Positions 31,685 to 42,372 of a stretch of DNA of 64,000 nucleotides are shown here, piece after piece (the stretch's first letter is position 1; each line of letters starts with the position of its first letter). Source of the DNA: Stemphylium vesicarium (Eukaryota; Ascomycota; Dothideomycetes; Pleosporales; Pleosporaceae); the NCBI GenBank assembly GCA_004380135.1, contig QXCR01000137.1, positions 1 to 64,000 on the forward strand, written 5' to 3'. The position numbers and the translations under genes are program-made. A model generated the notes under the pieces. The model was not told the DNA's origin. It did no database searches and worked only from the letters and a program-made list of their open reading frames with translations.

Positions 31685-32349
31685 GTCATACCCTTGGTCG
31701 ATTACATTACAATGCTGATTACTATTCAAGAGATGAATGGGCTTAAGATGTTTACGAGGGCCACGCAAAGGATTCGTAAGCGTTTTGTTGGAGGTTAGAA
31801 GGGCCCTCAAACTTGATACCTGTACTCAACAGTGTTTGGCAGATTTCCGCGCTTGACGCATACTGCGCGCAGTCAGTGTAGGGACTTTATTTTCCACAAT
31901 AAAGCATTCGTACAAGGAAATATCATGAGAATTTGTTGAATTCGAAAGAAAAATGTCCAGCTTGGTCTGCATCTCGCCCCACCGCCAAGTGTCGTGGTTG
32001 CCTGTCGACGTCGCATTTGGCGGCTGAAGGCTGAACCCCCGCATGAAAGTACCGAGGCATCGGTACTACCACTACACGGACGAATTCTCAGCTCTGGAAG
32101 CCAAGCTTAGGCGTCCCTTCAGCCTCAAGCAAATCGACAACTCACGCTTATTTATTGTCTGCCATTTCAGTCAGACAGCTTAGTGTTCGTCACGGCGTTC
32201 TGATTGCGGCTGTTTTTGGCATTCTGACATGAACTTTTGACGTCGACTACATCCCTGTCACTTGGGTACCAGCCATTGCGTTCCCGTGCATATATATGTC
32301 CCAAGCTCCCAACATCTATCTACTCAGTTAGAAAAGGCTGTGCTCCAGA
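31685..32349. other. Intergenic stretch
   Basis: About 660 bp; the promoter of the beta-lactamase-like gene lies at the right end. No ORF, RNA gene or repeat of note. Confidence 0.5.
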
Positions 32350-33684
32350 ATGGCTTCCTTCGAAACACTGATCAAGGATGCGGTCGTGAAAGAAGACATT
32401 CCCGGCTGCGCTCTAGTAGCAACGAATCGCGATGGTACACTATCACTTCACATCAACCCACCACTCACATGCTAACAAGGCAAATAGGTGCCTTTGAGTA
32501 TTCCAAACCCTTTGGAAAGATATCAATGAATCCCGAGAACGCCAAGCCCATGCAGCTCGACACAATCATGTGGGTTGCATCCTGCACGAAGCTCATGACG
32601 TCTCTCTGCGCGATGCAACTCGTGGAGCGTGGCCTCATCAAACTAGACGAGCCAGTCTACAAGCACATACCCGAGCTAGAATCCTTCAACGTGCTCAAAG
32701 GCTTCACCGACGCTGGCGCACCCATCGAAGAAAAGCACAAGCAACCCATCACATTGCGTACACTACTCACGCACACGAGCGGCCTCACATACGACGGCTT
32801 GCACCCCAAAGCACTAGCATGGCTCAAATACCACAGGCGCGGACCGAACAGGAGCGGAAAACTACTCGAGCGCTTCAGCGCCCCACTCATGTTCGAGCCC
32901 GGAGAAAGCTGGACGTACGGTCCCTCGACCGACTATGCGGGTCTCCTCGTTGAGCGCATCTCTAACCAGTCGCTGGAAGAGTACATGAAGGCCAATCTCT
33001 GGGAGCCGCTGAGCATCCGCGATGTGACCTTCTTCCCATCCAAGCGCCCGGATCTTAAAGCGCGCATGGCGGATATGTGCGAGCGCGATGCGCAAACGGG
33101 GAAGCTCAAGGACAAGTTTTCCTTCGTTCCGTATCAGGATGGAGAGGGTAAGGAGGTAACGAGTTGTATGGGCGGTCAGGGCAGTTTCACATGTGCGGCT
33201 GAGTATATCAAGGTGTTGAAAGCGGTGTTGCAGGAAGGCGAGGGGAAGATTTTGTCGCAAGTGTCATTTGACGAGTTTTTCAAGCCGCAGTTGGGGGTGG
33301 CGAGCAAGGCGATGTTGAACACGGTGTTGCAGGATGATACGGTAAGTGCAGTCAGTCTCCATCCTTTGCGCTCTTCGTGCTGACGTTGGTGGTTGACAGG
33401 CAAACAACGCGATGGGCGGTCTGCCCCAGAACCTCGAGAAAGACTGGGGCCTCGGTGGTATCCTGCTCATGGCTGATAGCCCCGATGGGAAGAAAGCGGG
33501 GACTATGCTCTGGGGCGGTTACCCTAATCTCATTTGGTGGGTTGATCGGAAGACGGGGCTGTGTGGGCTTTATGCGGGTCAGGTTGTGCCGCAGGGTGAT
33601 CTGACGGTGGCGGCGCTGAATCGCAAGTTTGAGGCGGGCATGTATGAGATGCTTGCGAGGGAGAAGGGGAATGCTCGGCTGTAG
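32350..33684 (+). CDS. Beta-lactamase-fold esterase/transesterase (LovD/EstB-like)
   Basis: Exons 32350-32434, 32488-33341 and 33400-33684 give 407 residues, close to the ~413 of the acyltransferase LovD. The class C beta-lactamase motifs are present: SxxK at Ser60-Cys-Thr-Lys63 ('WVASCTKLMTS') and the Tyr motif at Tyr172 ('SWTYGPSTDYAG'); the third motif region is 'GGYPNLIWWVDRKTG', with the hydrophobic 'LLTHTSGLTYDG' in its usual place. Such fungal enzymes transfer or hydrolyse acyl groups on small molecules, and LovD acylates monacolin J. There is no polyketide synthase or other biosynthetic gene beside it here, so a role in secondary metabolism is not supported; a general esterase is as likely. 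No signal peptide. Confidence 0.88.
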
Positions 33685-34002
33685 GGGAGGGCAGCGAGCC
33701 GTGTGGGTTGAGAAAATGGGAGATACATCACAGGGACAGATGATTCAGACGTGGCAATGGGGGGCTAACAAGTTATATTTTATTAACGAAAGCAATGCAA
33801 GTATCCGGTGCTCGTACGATGTGAGCATGCTCATGGTTCTGTGACAACTAGAAACCAATGTTAACGTTCGTCTCAGCCTGGCACCCAGAATATTATGCCA
33901 ACCAGCCGGACAGGTCGTCCTCCGCTATCAAGAAGCGTCTCGTCGTGGCCAAACTGGAAAAAGAAATCCATGGAACGCGATACCGTCAACCGAACGCATT
34001 AT

Positions 34003-35352
34003 CTAGCGACGCCGGCCCTGTGCGCGCAGCATCGCATTGCGTTCGAGCGCCTCCTGCTGACGAGTGCATCCGTAAATGGACGGGGGAGCAGGCATCGGGA
34101 CCAGACCACCGATCATACCGTTACCGCAAGGACCGCCGGGACCAAAGCCAATAGTAGTGTTGGCTTCGATGTTGGAACTGGCGAGGACGTTGGCGTTGTT
34201 GAGACCCTGGGACATGTCCACGGTATCAGACGAAGTGGGATCAGTAGTGCCGTCGCAGCTCTTGTTGAAAGCTTTTAGAGCAGCGAGCATGTGGTTCGTG
34301 AAATCCTCGCCTTGAGAGGCTTCATTGACGAAAGCGGCGCTCATCATCTCGAAGTCGGCGTCGTTCATTGTAGTCTGGTTGCTCGTGGGAGGGAAGTAGT
34401 GTGCACCGATAGCGTCGTAGTCGGAGGTGTTCGGGGAGGATGAGTGTCCACTTGACGTGGTGTTTGCAGCCGGACTTGACGTCTGGTGGTAGTTGCCGAA
34501 AACGTCGGCGCCAATGGCCTCGAAGTCGACCGGTCCTAGTAAGGTACCGGCTTTAGCCGTCTTCTCGCCCGTGGTTGGGTCGATGCCTTGAAGGAGAGGG
34601 AGGAGCAGGCGCCCCTTTTCTTCTTGCGAGAGAGTGTCCCAGGCGGCATTGTATAACTCCTGCATAGAGCGTTCGTGAGACTCTGATGCAGAAGAAATGC
34701 GCTTGCGAGCGGCGGGCTTCTTCTTCTTCTTAGTGACTTTAGTGACCTTTGGCTTTGGTGGTAGCTTCGATACGGTAACAGCCTTGGCCTTTGATGTCTT
34801 CGATTTCTGTGGTGCGCGCGGTCGGGTCGGACAAGGAGGGGCTTTGTTAGGGGGGGTGAAGTCCATCACTGGCCTCCATAGAGCCTCTATCGGCCCGATA
34901 GGCGGACCTGGTGGTGTAGCCGGGAGCACTTCAGCGTGTTGGGCGGTAGGTGATGCAGACACAGTCGGACCGGTGGCGAGGATATTAGGGGCCTGAATGG
35001 TGGGCGGAGAAGGCCAATTTCCACCTTGGATACCTCCGGGCTGCCCGGTGATGATGTCGGCTGGCCAATCCGACATGTCGCTGTGGAGATTACCGAAGGT
35101 GTCGTCCGAGGCGAAAGCTGGGTCAAACAAGCCGCCCTGAAGTCCACCAGACTGCTCCATGTCTGCGACAAAGATGCCATTGGTGGTTCTGCTAGAATGA
35201 TTGTCGTTTGACTCAATCGGGGGAAAAGCAGAGTCGCATGAGGCATCGTTGAAGTCAAATAGGCACTCATCGGCGAACTTGTCAAATGTAGCGAAGCCCA
35301 TGCCGTTACCGAAAGAGTCGAACTGGTCCTGAGGAATCATGTCGTTGGACAT
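34003..35352 (-). CDS. Unrecognised 449-residue protein, possibly nuclear
   Basis: A single open frame of 449 residues from the ATG at 35352. The N-terminal ~160 residues are acidic and rich in Gly, Asn and Pro. A strongly basic patch follows ('KSKTSKAKAVTVSK', 'KVTKVTKKKKKPAARKR', about residues 180-220), which would serve as a nuclear localisation signal. Next comes the only well-ordered part, a helical 'SMQELYNAAWDTLSQEEKGRLLLPLLQGIDP' near 228-260. The rest is Ser/Thr/Asn-rich. An acidic low-complexity region beside a basic patch suggests a transcriptional or chromatin protein, but I see no DNA-binding domain and cannot name a family. The length of the frame supports a real gene. Confidence 0.6.
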   Translation of the reverse strand: MSNDMIPQDQFDSFGNGMGFATFDKFADECLFDFNDASCDSAFPPIESNDNHSSRTTNGIFVADMEQSGGLQGGLFDPAFASDDTFGNLHSDMSDWPADIITGQPGGIQGGNWPSPPTIQAPNILATGPTVSASPTAQHAEVLPATPPGPPIGPIEALWRPVMDFTPPNKAPPCPTRPRAPQKSKTSKAKAVTVSKLPPKPKVTKVTKKKKKPAARKRISSASESHERSMQELYNAAWDTLSQEEKGRLLLPLLQGIDPTTGEKTAKAGTLLGPVDFEAIGADVFGNYHQTSSPAANTTSSGHSSSPNTSDYDAIGAHYFPPTSNQTTMNDADFEMMSAAFVNEASQGEDFTNHMLAALKAFNKSCDGTTDPTSSDTVDMSQGLNNANVLASSNIEANTTIGFGPGGPCGNGMIGGLVPMPAPPSIYGCTRQQEALERNAMLRAQGRRR

Positions 35353-36963
35353 ATTAAGGGATGTGGGTATTGAAATAAGGTAGAAAATAGTGTTGAAATG
35401 GAATGCGTAGACTGAGAGGCTGAATGAGTTGTAAGAAAGAAGGAGAGTAACTGGAATTTGCGACTTCGAGAAGCTCTTCTGTGCGATGAACGCTGGGCAC
35501 TACCTAAGCGATTGAGGAGGCTGGCCAATAGTCCGTGTGTACATAGTACGTTAGATGCTTCACATTAATCGTCATCTTGAGCGATGAAGGTGGTGGGTGT
35601 GAGCGCTTCGATTTCCTGATCCGGCAGTTCATGATGCGGCCACAGCGGGCATTGGTCCAGCCCCCTCGAGGTAGTAACTTGGGGCCAAGGATCAGGTATG
35701 GAGACGTGGGATATGGGGGTTGGGGGAGAAGTTTCGCGTTTCAGGTCACCTTCACCGGTGGCGCAAGCGGAGTCTGACTGGCTCTGCGTCACCACAAAGC
35801 GGCGGCAATAGCAGAGACAATAGCAAGATAAAAACTATCAAGAGGGTTGTAGCGACGCCATTGCTGTTCTGGCAGCTGAAGGGTGGGGCTGTCGGTCGGG
35901 GTGTGGGTTGAAGTGAAGGAGACCATTGAGGGACAGTGGACGCGAAACCACTGCGCGGTATGTCTGCAAGTATCGTAAGATTACGAGAAGCCAACAAGGA
36001 CAGTCAAAATACCATTTGTATATGTTTGGGCACAACCAGTGGCATTGCGCTGCAACATGTAGTCTGTCCATGAGTGTAGTACCACGTGGGTGAGGGCCAT
36101 CCACCGGAACCAAAATCCAGTCGCAGCGCCACGGAGTCGGCCAGAAGGACGATGAGAGGAAATAGGATATTGCCGAAGATTAAGTTATATATCTATGTAG
36201 GCTAATTGCTGGGCGTCCTCGTACATTGCTCACACCGTTGCTGTGGGCGTTTGGTGAGAGAGATTGGACGATGACGTCATCATCGGTGAGCGTCGCAAAG
36301 CAGGTGCTGCCTTCACTTGCATCCCTCAGTCATGTATGATGTGCGAATGCTTGTCAATCAAAGAAATTGCTGGGTAAAGAGTGTTTCTTGATTGCGCAAG
36401 CCATGATTAGTGTTTGGACGTCGTCTGCCAGGCCCGCGAATTGTTAGCGCCTCTAACAAGTTTGACAAGCGTGGTGGAACCAACGAGTTCAGCATACTCG
36501 AAGGTGACAGACAATGGCTTTTTGGAGCTACATATGGATAGAACAATGGTAGACGTTAAGTAAAGATGGCATTTGGATCGATATACGTATCATGCGCGGA
36601 TTGCTAAGCGCAGCCCTGAAGGGTCTAGCGCGGAAAAGGGTCCAACAATCCTCCCGGACAATTACATCCTGCTGTCCCTCTCCCGTCCATCGGCAACTCT
36701 TTTCGCGTCCCGATATCTGCTCCGCTCCACCTCACGACTCTATATAACCCATCCATATCCTTTAAGACCTTTCCTGATGTCTGAATGATGCGCACAGTTC
36801 GAGAAAAGCGTTGGTCGCTTCGCTTAGTCGGGTCCAAACCCTCATCGCTGCGTTATCGGCGTTCTATCCCGTGGCCTCTCCCAGCATCATGCCCCATGCT
36901 ACGCGCTGACTCTTCTCCCGCTTCCGTATTAGCAATCTGCTTCTCTGCTGCCACTATCTGTAC
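35353..36963. other. Intergenic region with a possible small membrane-protein gene
   Basis: On the minus strand between ~36,150 and 35,575 several frames look protein-like: 'FGSGGWPSPTWYYTHGQTTCCS', then a strongly hydrophobic 'VATTLLIVFILLLSLLLPPL' (~35,810-35,870), then a polar tail ending 'IPDPWPQV...HHELPDQEIEALTPTTFIAQDDD' at 35,575. Together they resemble a fungal secreted/single-pass membrane protein with a cytoplasmic tail, but I could not find introns that connect them in frame. It may be a real multi-exon gene or a decayed one. The rest (36,200-36,960) shows nothing clear. Confidence 0.3.
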
Positions 36964-39529
36964 TCAATCTGCATATACGCCGATCATCTTCAGAACATCG
37001 AACTTCAGGTCTGTATCCATGTCATCGTAGGCTTCCCGCGTCAAGTCAGATCGTATCTGCAGCCATGAAGATTGGTACGGGGGTGCATCCGCTTCTTGAG
37101 ATGAAATCTTCGACATCTTCCGCTGGGCTGCTCGGGCTGCAGGTGCTTGCTTCATTACGCGAGCTTGTGTCGGCGCGAAGCCTGATGTTGGTCGTGCGTT
37201 CGTAGCATTCGCGTCACGGAACGGGTTGCAAGGTGCAAGGGAGCCGCCTACCTGGGCTCCTCGACGCGCCTCTGCATGATCACCAGGACGCTGATACGGA
37301 ACCAGTGTACCTGGTGGAGAGGGGTAAACCCATCTGTTCGCGATGCGCCTTGCGCGCCGCCTGCTCCTGAGCCTCCAGTCGATATGCTGCATCCTCTTCA
37401 GTGTATGGCTTGTACATCGGCACTAGCCACACTTTTTCCAATTCAGCCAATGGAACCCAGACCAAAGGTCGAAGGACTCTCAGAGCATCGTAAGTTGCAG
37501 GCACAGTCCCTCCATGGAAGCCAGGCTCGTAGCATTCGGCGGGAACAAGAGACGAGTCTACGCCCCGCAACGTACCCGCGCAGGCGACACGCAGCGCGTT
37601 CCTGTCCGCCAAGACGACGTTTCGCTCGAGACGCTCCTGGATCTGAACAGGCTCTCGGCCTAGCTCCTTCTTGAGATCGGCGATCTTCTTCAACAACGCC
37701 TCGACTCTGGGCACTGCTTCGTCCCAATACATGCTCTCCCAAAATTTTGCATACTTTTCCGCCTGATCGATCTTGTCCTGGGCCTTAGCATCGACTGTTC
37801 GAATGTAGTTCTGAGCTTCTGCAAGGTCCTTGCGAAGCGCATACTTATTTTCCTTGAGTTGCTCGTTGCAGTGCGTGGTCTCGCGCAGATGCTGCTGAAG
37901 AGTAGTTCTGTCTTCTAGCGTGAGACATCGGTGCTGGTTGACAGCGTTGAAAAGGAACTCGCGCTCCTTATTGGAAACTACTTGCTTTTGTTGGAGGGCC
38001 TTGAGGCTGCCGCTGACTTCGTGCAGTTGTTCCTCGACCGTGTCTATTTTCAAGGAAAGATCGAGGTTCTCAGTGTCCACTTTCTTGGCGTTGGCTTGCA
38101 GCTTGTCGTTTTCTTTCTGGGCGACCTTAAGTTCCTCACGAAGCTCGTCGTTACCCAGGGCGATGCTATAAAGCGATCCCACTCCGGTGCTTCGCGATGT
38201 GATTTGGGTGTCAGTCTTAGCGCGAAGCAAGTCGTCCCGAAGAGCCAGTTTCTCTTGTAGCTCAGTGACCTGCTTTCTGAGGTCATAGACCTGCGCCTGC
38301 GCTTCCGTTCCCTTCTCCCGGTAGGCCGTCCAGTGGTCGCGCTCTTGCTGCATCGTTTCGAGGATATTTTCGATCTTTTGGCGAGAGATCCTCAGTTGTA
38401 TCTGGGTCTTCTCTAGCTCTTTCTGCATCTCCCCCGTATTGTGGCATACCCGTCGAACCTCTTAGACTTGTGGATCTCCCCGGACATTATTCAAAACGCT
38501 GGTAAGCATTCGATTGCCAGCCTCGATGCGATGCTTGTTCTCGGTCAAACGTATGATCTCTTCCTTGTCGGCTTGCCGAGCATATTGGTAATCTAAATCC
38601 ATTTGGATGACCTTGGCTTCCATGGCCTTCCTGGCCTCTTCCCATGCAGCGCGGTTCGCCTTACTAGACTCTATCTGCACACGCATCTCTTCTTTGTGCT
38701 TAGTCTCAAGCTCTTCTTGTGCCTGAGCAGCTTCCTGGGTGTCAGCCTCGAGCTCGGTCTTCTTATCCGCAATTAACTTTGCCAGTTCCAGGTCTTTGGC
38801 CGCTATAGCATTGCAATGCTGTTCAGCTTGCTTTGCCATTTCGTCTTTCATGGCCTGGTGCGCGTCTCCAAGTTCTTCGCAATAAGCGTCCACTTCTTTG
38901 ACTTGGTTACACCACTGGTCTACCATGGCTTTGTCGTTGATACGTTGCGCACGCTGCTCCGAGTACTTCTGCTCGAGAGCTTCATGACGGCTGTTCGCAT
39001 CGCTTAGCTGCTGCTCCATGTTGGCAAGCTTGCTCTCGAGTGCGACGCACTGGTGTCTCTTCTTCTCCAGTGCTTCGGTGAGACGGCCATCCTCGCTCCC
39101 ATAGCACGGGGTCCCTTCTGTCTCGGGACTCGAGCTGCACTCGCTGCTATTTCCACTGGGAGATTTGGATGCAGTAGTGGAGGTGTCATGCCTGTGCGAC
39201 TCCTTTCGCCATGTCTCCTTCGTCACCATGTAGATCCGCGCAGCAATCTGGGCAGAGTCACAATTAGCATCCTATTCTGTTTGGCTTTCTACAGGTTTAC
39301 TAACCGGGTAGTGGCGGGAAGTCGGGTAGCGCTCCATGATCTTCTTGGCCTGGACAGTCTGGTCTTGTTCCGCGACTCTATGTCGGTTACGCTTGATTCG
39401 CTCCTATTCGGACAGCAGCTGGTGGCGCGTGATTCGCTCGCGGTTGATCTTGCTCTGCTTGCGTGAAGTCGCAGCTGTACCGACACTTTGAGGGTTTGCT
39501 GTCTTGTTTGAAGTAATAGTGTTGAGCAT
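36964..39529 (-). CDS. Long coiled-coil protein with an in-frame TAG in exon 1
   Basis: Exons 39305-39529, 38468-39247, 37298-38422 and 36964-37251 join in one frame (806 codons including the final stop), using introns 39248-39304, 38423-38467 and 37252-37297. The last two junctions are likely but not certain. Residues ~100-600 form almost continuous heptad-rich coiled coil ('LEKKRHQCVALESKLANMEQQL...', 'LRKQVTELQEKLALRDDLL...'), followed by a more ordered C-terminal part with 'FWESMYWDEAVPRVEALLKKI' and a polar tail. Exon 1 reads well from the ATG at 39529 except for a TAG at 39406-39404 (codon 42). Translation may instead begin at the ATG at 39337, giving 741 residues. Such proteins are often structural or cytoskeletal; I do not recognise the family. 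Confidence 0.65.
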
Positions 39530-41465
39530 TGTTACAAGTGGTTGGGCGGAGTCTGAGCGGCCTATAAAGGAAAACAATGTTCGCGTGGCTTACACGATGT
39601 CGAGTCAACCTTGGTTCTGGTTGACGCGGTACCAAGGTTAGGCGCGAGTTGTGTAGTCGAAAGGGCTGAATGCAACGAGTGATTAAATGTTTATTTTTCA
39701 TACGCTGCAGGCTGATAATGACGTAGGTGCGTGACTATCGTGGGTTGCATCAGAGCTTTGGCAATCTCAGTCAAAGCTTTCCATCAGGTACCCTGGGTGC
39801 TTGTGACTCCTGGGTTTTCCACTATAGCAACAGGAATGAGGCTCGGCCGGGCGCTCGCTCGCGATATAAGATGGAGAATACGATTCACCAATGCGGCGGT
39901 TTTATGGGAGGTACATCCAGAGACATCGTGACCTGCTTACTTTGACGGTGTCACTGGGCTGGTGTTCTTCAGCGCAATACAAACATTGTGTAGCCCGACA
40001 ACTACCACGGTAAATTATCATTCAATATCCAATTCCAATCCCTTCTTCGGTTCGGCAGAGAAATCCGCCTCATGAATCTGCCAATCAACATTTCGCAGAA
40101 CGGCGAAAAGACATGGTGTCGTAAAAGACCACTTTTCGGTACATTTTACACAACATGTAGGATTGAGATGAAATCAGCTGAATCCAGAGTGAGGTATTCA
40201 TAGTCAACCCGGCCATCCTCGGGAAAGAGAGATTCTACCATCTTCCGTATATCCGGCTGTGACAGCCGTGAGCGCCCAGAGACATGGGTTCGTCTGGGTG
40301 GAAATTTGAAAGCAAAGCGTGCTATTCAGGTGTCATGGAACATTTTCCACGGCCGCGCTTTGGCATTTGGAAGTTGTAGATATCCGCCTCGCTCCCCACG
40401 GGATCATGTAGTACTCCTTGTCGGCTTTTCTTTTCAACAGCAGCAGAAACATGTCTCGGCGACCATAACCTTTTTGCTTAAGAAGAACAATAGTGTGACG
40501 AAGAAGACAAGAGTCGATGCTAGCGTTGGATATTTATACACTTCCCCGCAAGATGGCGCAGCGCAATCTTCCCGCCGTCCATGGGTTGTTGATCGGACGC
40601 TTTTTACTGCAGCACTGCAGTCGCCCACAGCGCCGCGCCAACATGTGTTTTTTTTGGCCCAATCGTTTTTTCTTCTTTTTTTTTGCACAAAGTGTGGAAA
40701 GCCGGACCCATGGCACATCGATGTAGTGGCGGTCATGTCTCTCAGATCAGGCCCGTCTCGAGACATGTGAATAGCAGAGTAGTCTTTTAGGTAGAATTTT
40801 GAGGCGCAGGGAAAGCTTCTCACACTCATGACATTGGTTGGATATATTTTAGGAGAGAAGAGGGACATGGAAGTATCTCCAGCATTTTTATGTAAACGTG
40901 GAAAGTTGGAGTGAGGAAGAAGAGCAAAATGCTGGGAGAGGTCACAGGTGTTTATATACACGGCCAGCCTACAGCGCAGAAAGGCGGTAGGCTACCGACT
41001 GCATATATTCATCTGGGGGGAAATTTGGACAGCGCAGCGCATGTTGCTGGACTCCGTGCGATTCATTCATCGCCAATCTTGATCACACTCTTTTCATCGG
41101 GAACAGTCGTGGGTTTGGACATGCTAACTCGTCCACGTTATTTTAAGATATTTACTTACTATTGCACGAACAAGCGACATCCTCAGAATCAGAACGAGCT
41201 TTTATTGTTCTTAGAAGGCAGAACGAAGAAGACGTCTTATACTTGCTGAACTTTTGAAACAGAGAACACAGATTCTTCTCTCCTCCGATTCAGATTCCAG
41301 TATCTTCGAGGAATGTTCTATAGGTGATTTTTAGCGAGTCAGGGAGTAGACCAGCAATCCAAATAAGGCGTTGTTGTTTTGATCGTAGTGGCGGTCAGAA
41401 GAAGCGCGGACATCCATGGATTGCGGCGTACTAGTTTTATTTCCAGAGAAGCAGAAAACACATGG

Positions 41466-41717
41466 TTAACACCCACTATTCCTTTTCTTTTTCTTTGAAT
41501 TGTTTGTAGATAGGAGACAAGTCCAGCGCCCGAGGCATAGTTTTCCAGTCCAATTTTCTGAGAGAGACAGACAGGGCGGACACCCATATACCAAGTTGTT
41601 ATCGTTTTCTTTGCAGAGAGACAGTCGACACATTGGCCATCGATGTCTGCTATTTTTTCTTGGGATTTTCATAAATAGTAAGCAAGTCCAGCGTCGGATC
41701 CATTTCGTTCCAGACAT
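41466..41717 (-). CDS. Possible small basic Cys/Trp-containing protein (83 residues)
   Basis: An ORF from the ATG at 41717 (context CAAAAATGTCT) to the TAA at 41466. It lies 120 bp downstream of a TATAAATA box, with a pyrimidine-rich leader between. The product is very basic and contains 'IRRWTCLL' near its start and 'LGRWTCLL' near its end, because the ORF spans an internal ~166-bp duplication. No signal peptide and no known family. Promoter-like spacing is the only positive evidence; a second ORF in another frame (41339-41587) is equally open, so this is a guess. Confidence 0.25.
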   Translation of the reverse strand: MSGTKWIRRWTCLLFMKIPRKNSRHRWPMCRLSLCKENDNNLVYGCPPCLSLSENWTGKLCLGRWTCLLSTNNSKKKKRNSGC

Positions 41718-41767
41718 TTTTGAGAAACAAAGAGAGGAGACAGACGTTCGTCGTCGTCCAAGTGTTT
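41485..41767. repeat. Imperfect tandem duplication, ~166-bp period
   Basis: Two related segments (about 41,485-41,600 and 41,650-41,767) share 'caagtccagcg', 'ttccag', a 'ttttctgag/tttttgaga' block, 'gaga..agacag' and a terminal 'ccaag' in the same order. The first anchor is offset by 165 bp and the last by 167 bp. Similarity is partial, so the duplication is old. Confidence 0.5.
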
Positions 41768-42232
41768 TGCTCCGCAATTTTGAAGCGGGATTTTAGGAAG
41801 TAAAGGTAGAAGGAAGGATAGTGGCGAGTAGGCCAGTATTTATATCCGAAGACGCCAAGGCCCCATGTACCTCATGTCTTGCACCTTAGGAAATTCCATC
41901 GCATTTGTCCGGGTCTTCTCTCCCATCGCAACGGCCGCTTGTTTTTTTATCGGACATCTTATCTCCGAGAGAGGAGATGAGACACGCACATGGAGTTCCG
42001 TGTGCAAAGATTTTGTAGGAAAAGAGAAAGAAGAAGAAAGCCATAATGTCGTTGAATAATGCATTTTGGGAATGAGAAGGCAGGGGAAAATGCGTTAGCA
42101 TCGATGTTTTTCAGCAAGAGGAGAGCAGAGGGTCATGGGCTTGGGTTGAGAACATTTTCTTTTGGTAAGATCAGGAAGAAATGGATGTGTGATAAAGGAA
42201 AGAGGAAGGGTGTGGTGGATCAGAGGGGTATA

Positions 42233-42277
42233 TACAGTGCCTCGCCAGAAGTCTGTTCGCGCTAAACGCACGGGCCC
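42233..42277 (+). repeat. Left terminal inverted repeat of the Tc1/mariner element
   Basis: 45 bp starting TACAGTGCCTCGCCAGAAGT and ending GGGCCC. It matches the reverse complement of 43545-43589 at 44 of 45 positions. Confidence 0.95.
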
Positions 42278-42372
42278 CGAACTCAGAAAATCTCATAGAT
42301 TTCAACTCAACGCAACTCTATCGAAAAAGCTCCAAATAAAATTCTGAAACGACAGAAATAATAGTAATTGCC

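Larger units (their letters stand above)
39530..42230. other. 2.7-kb stretch without recognised genes; TATA-like boxes and repeats
   Basis: No known gene. On the minus strand three strong TATA-like boxes occur at 41837-41844 (TATAAATA), 40949-40956 (TATATAAA) and 40531-40538 (TATAAATA), each followed by a pyrimidine-rich leader and short ORFs. The plus strand is purine-rich. The stretch includes an imperfect duplication with ~166-bp spacing (41,485-41,767) and homopolymer T runs near 40,645-40,685. It ends at the transposon's left TA. Confidence 0.5.

Noticed and set aside
34076..34996. Plus-strand ORFs opposite the 449-residue protein
   Set aside because: Antisense to a much longer open frame; Gly/Val-rich shadow composition.
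38450..38460. A tRNA B-box-like ggttcgacggg on the minus strand
   Set aside because: No matching A box, stems or cloverleaf nearby; it lies in a predicted intron of the coiled-coil gene. I found no tRNA, rRNA or CRISPR array in the window.
40434..40961. 175-codon minus-strand ORF downstream of a TATA-like box
   Set aside because: Contains homopolymer-coded Lys runs and no protein-like pattern; kept only as part of the unusual-region finding.
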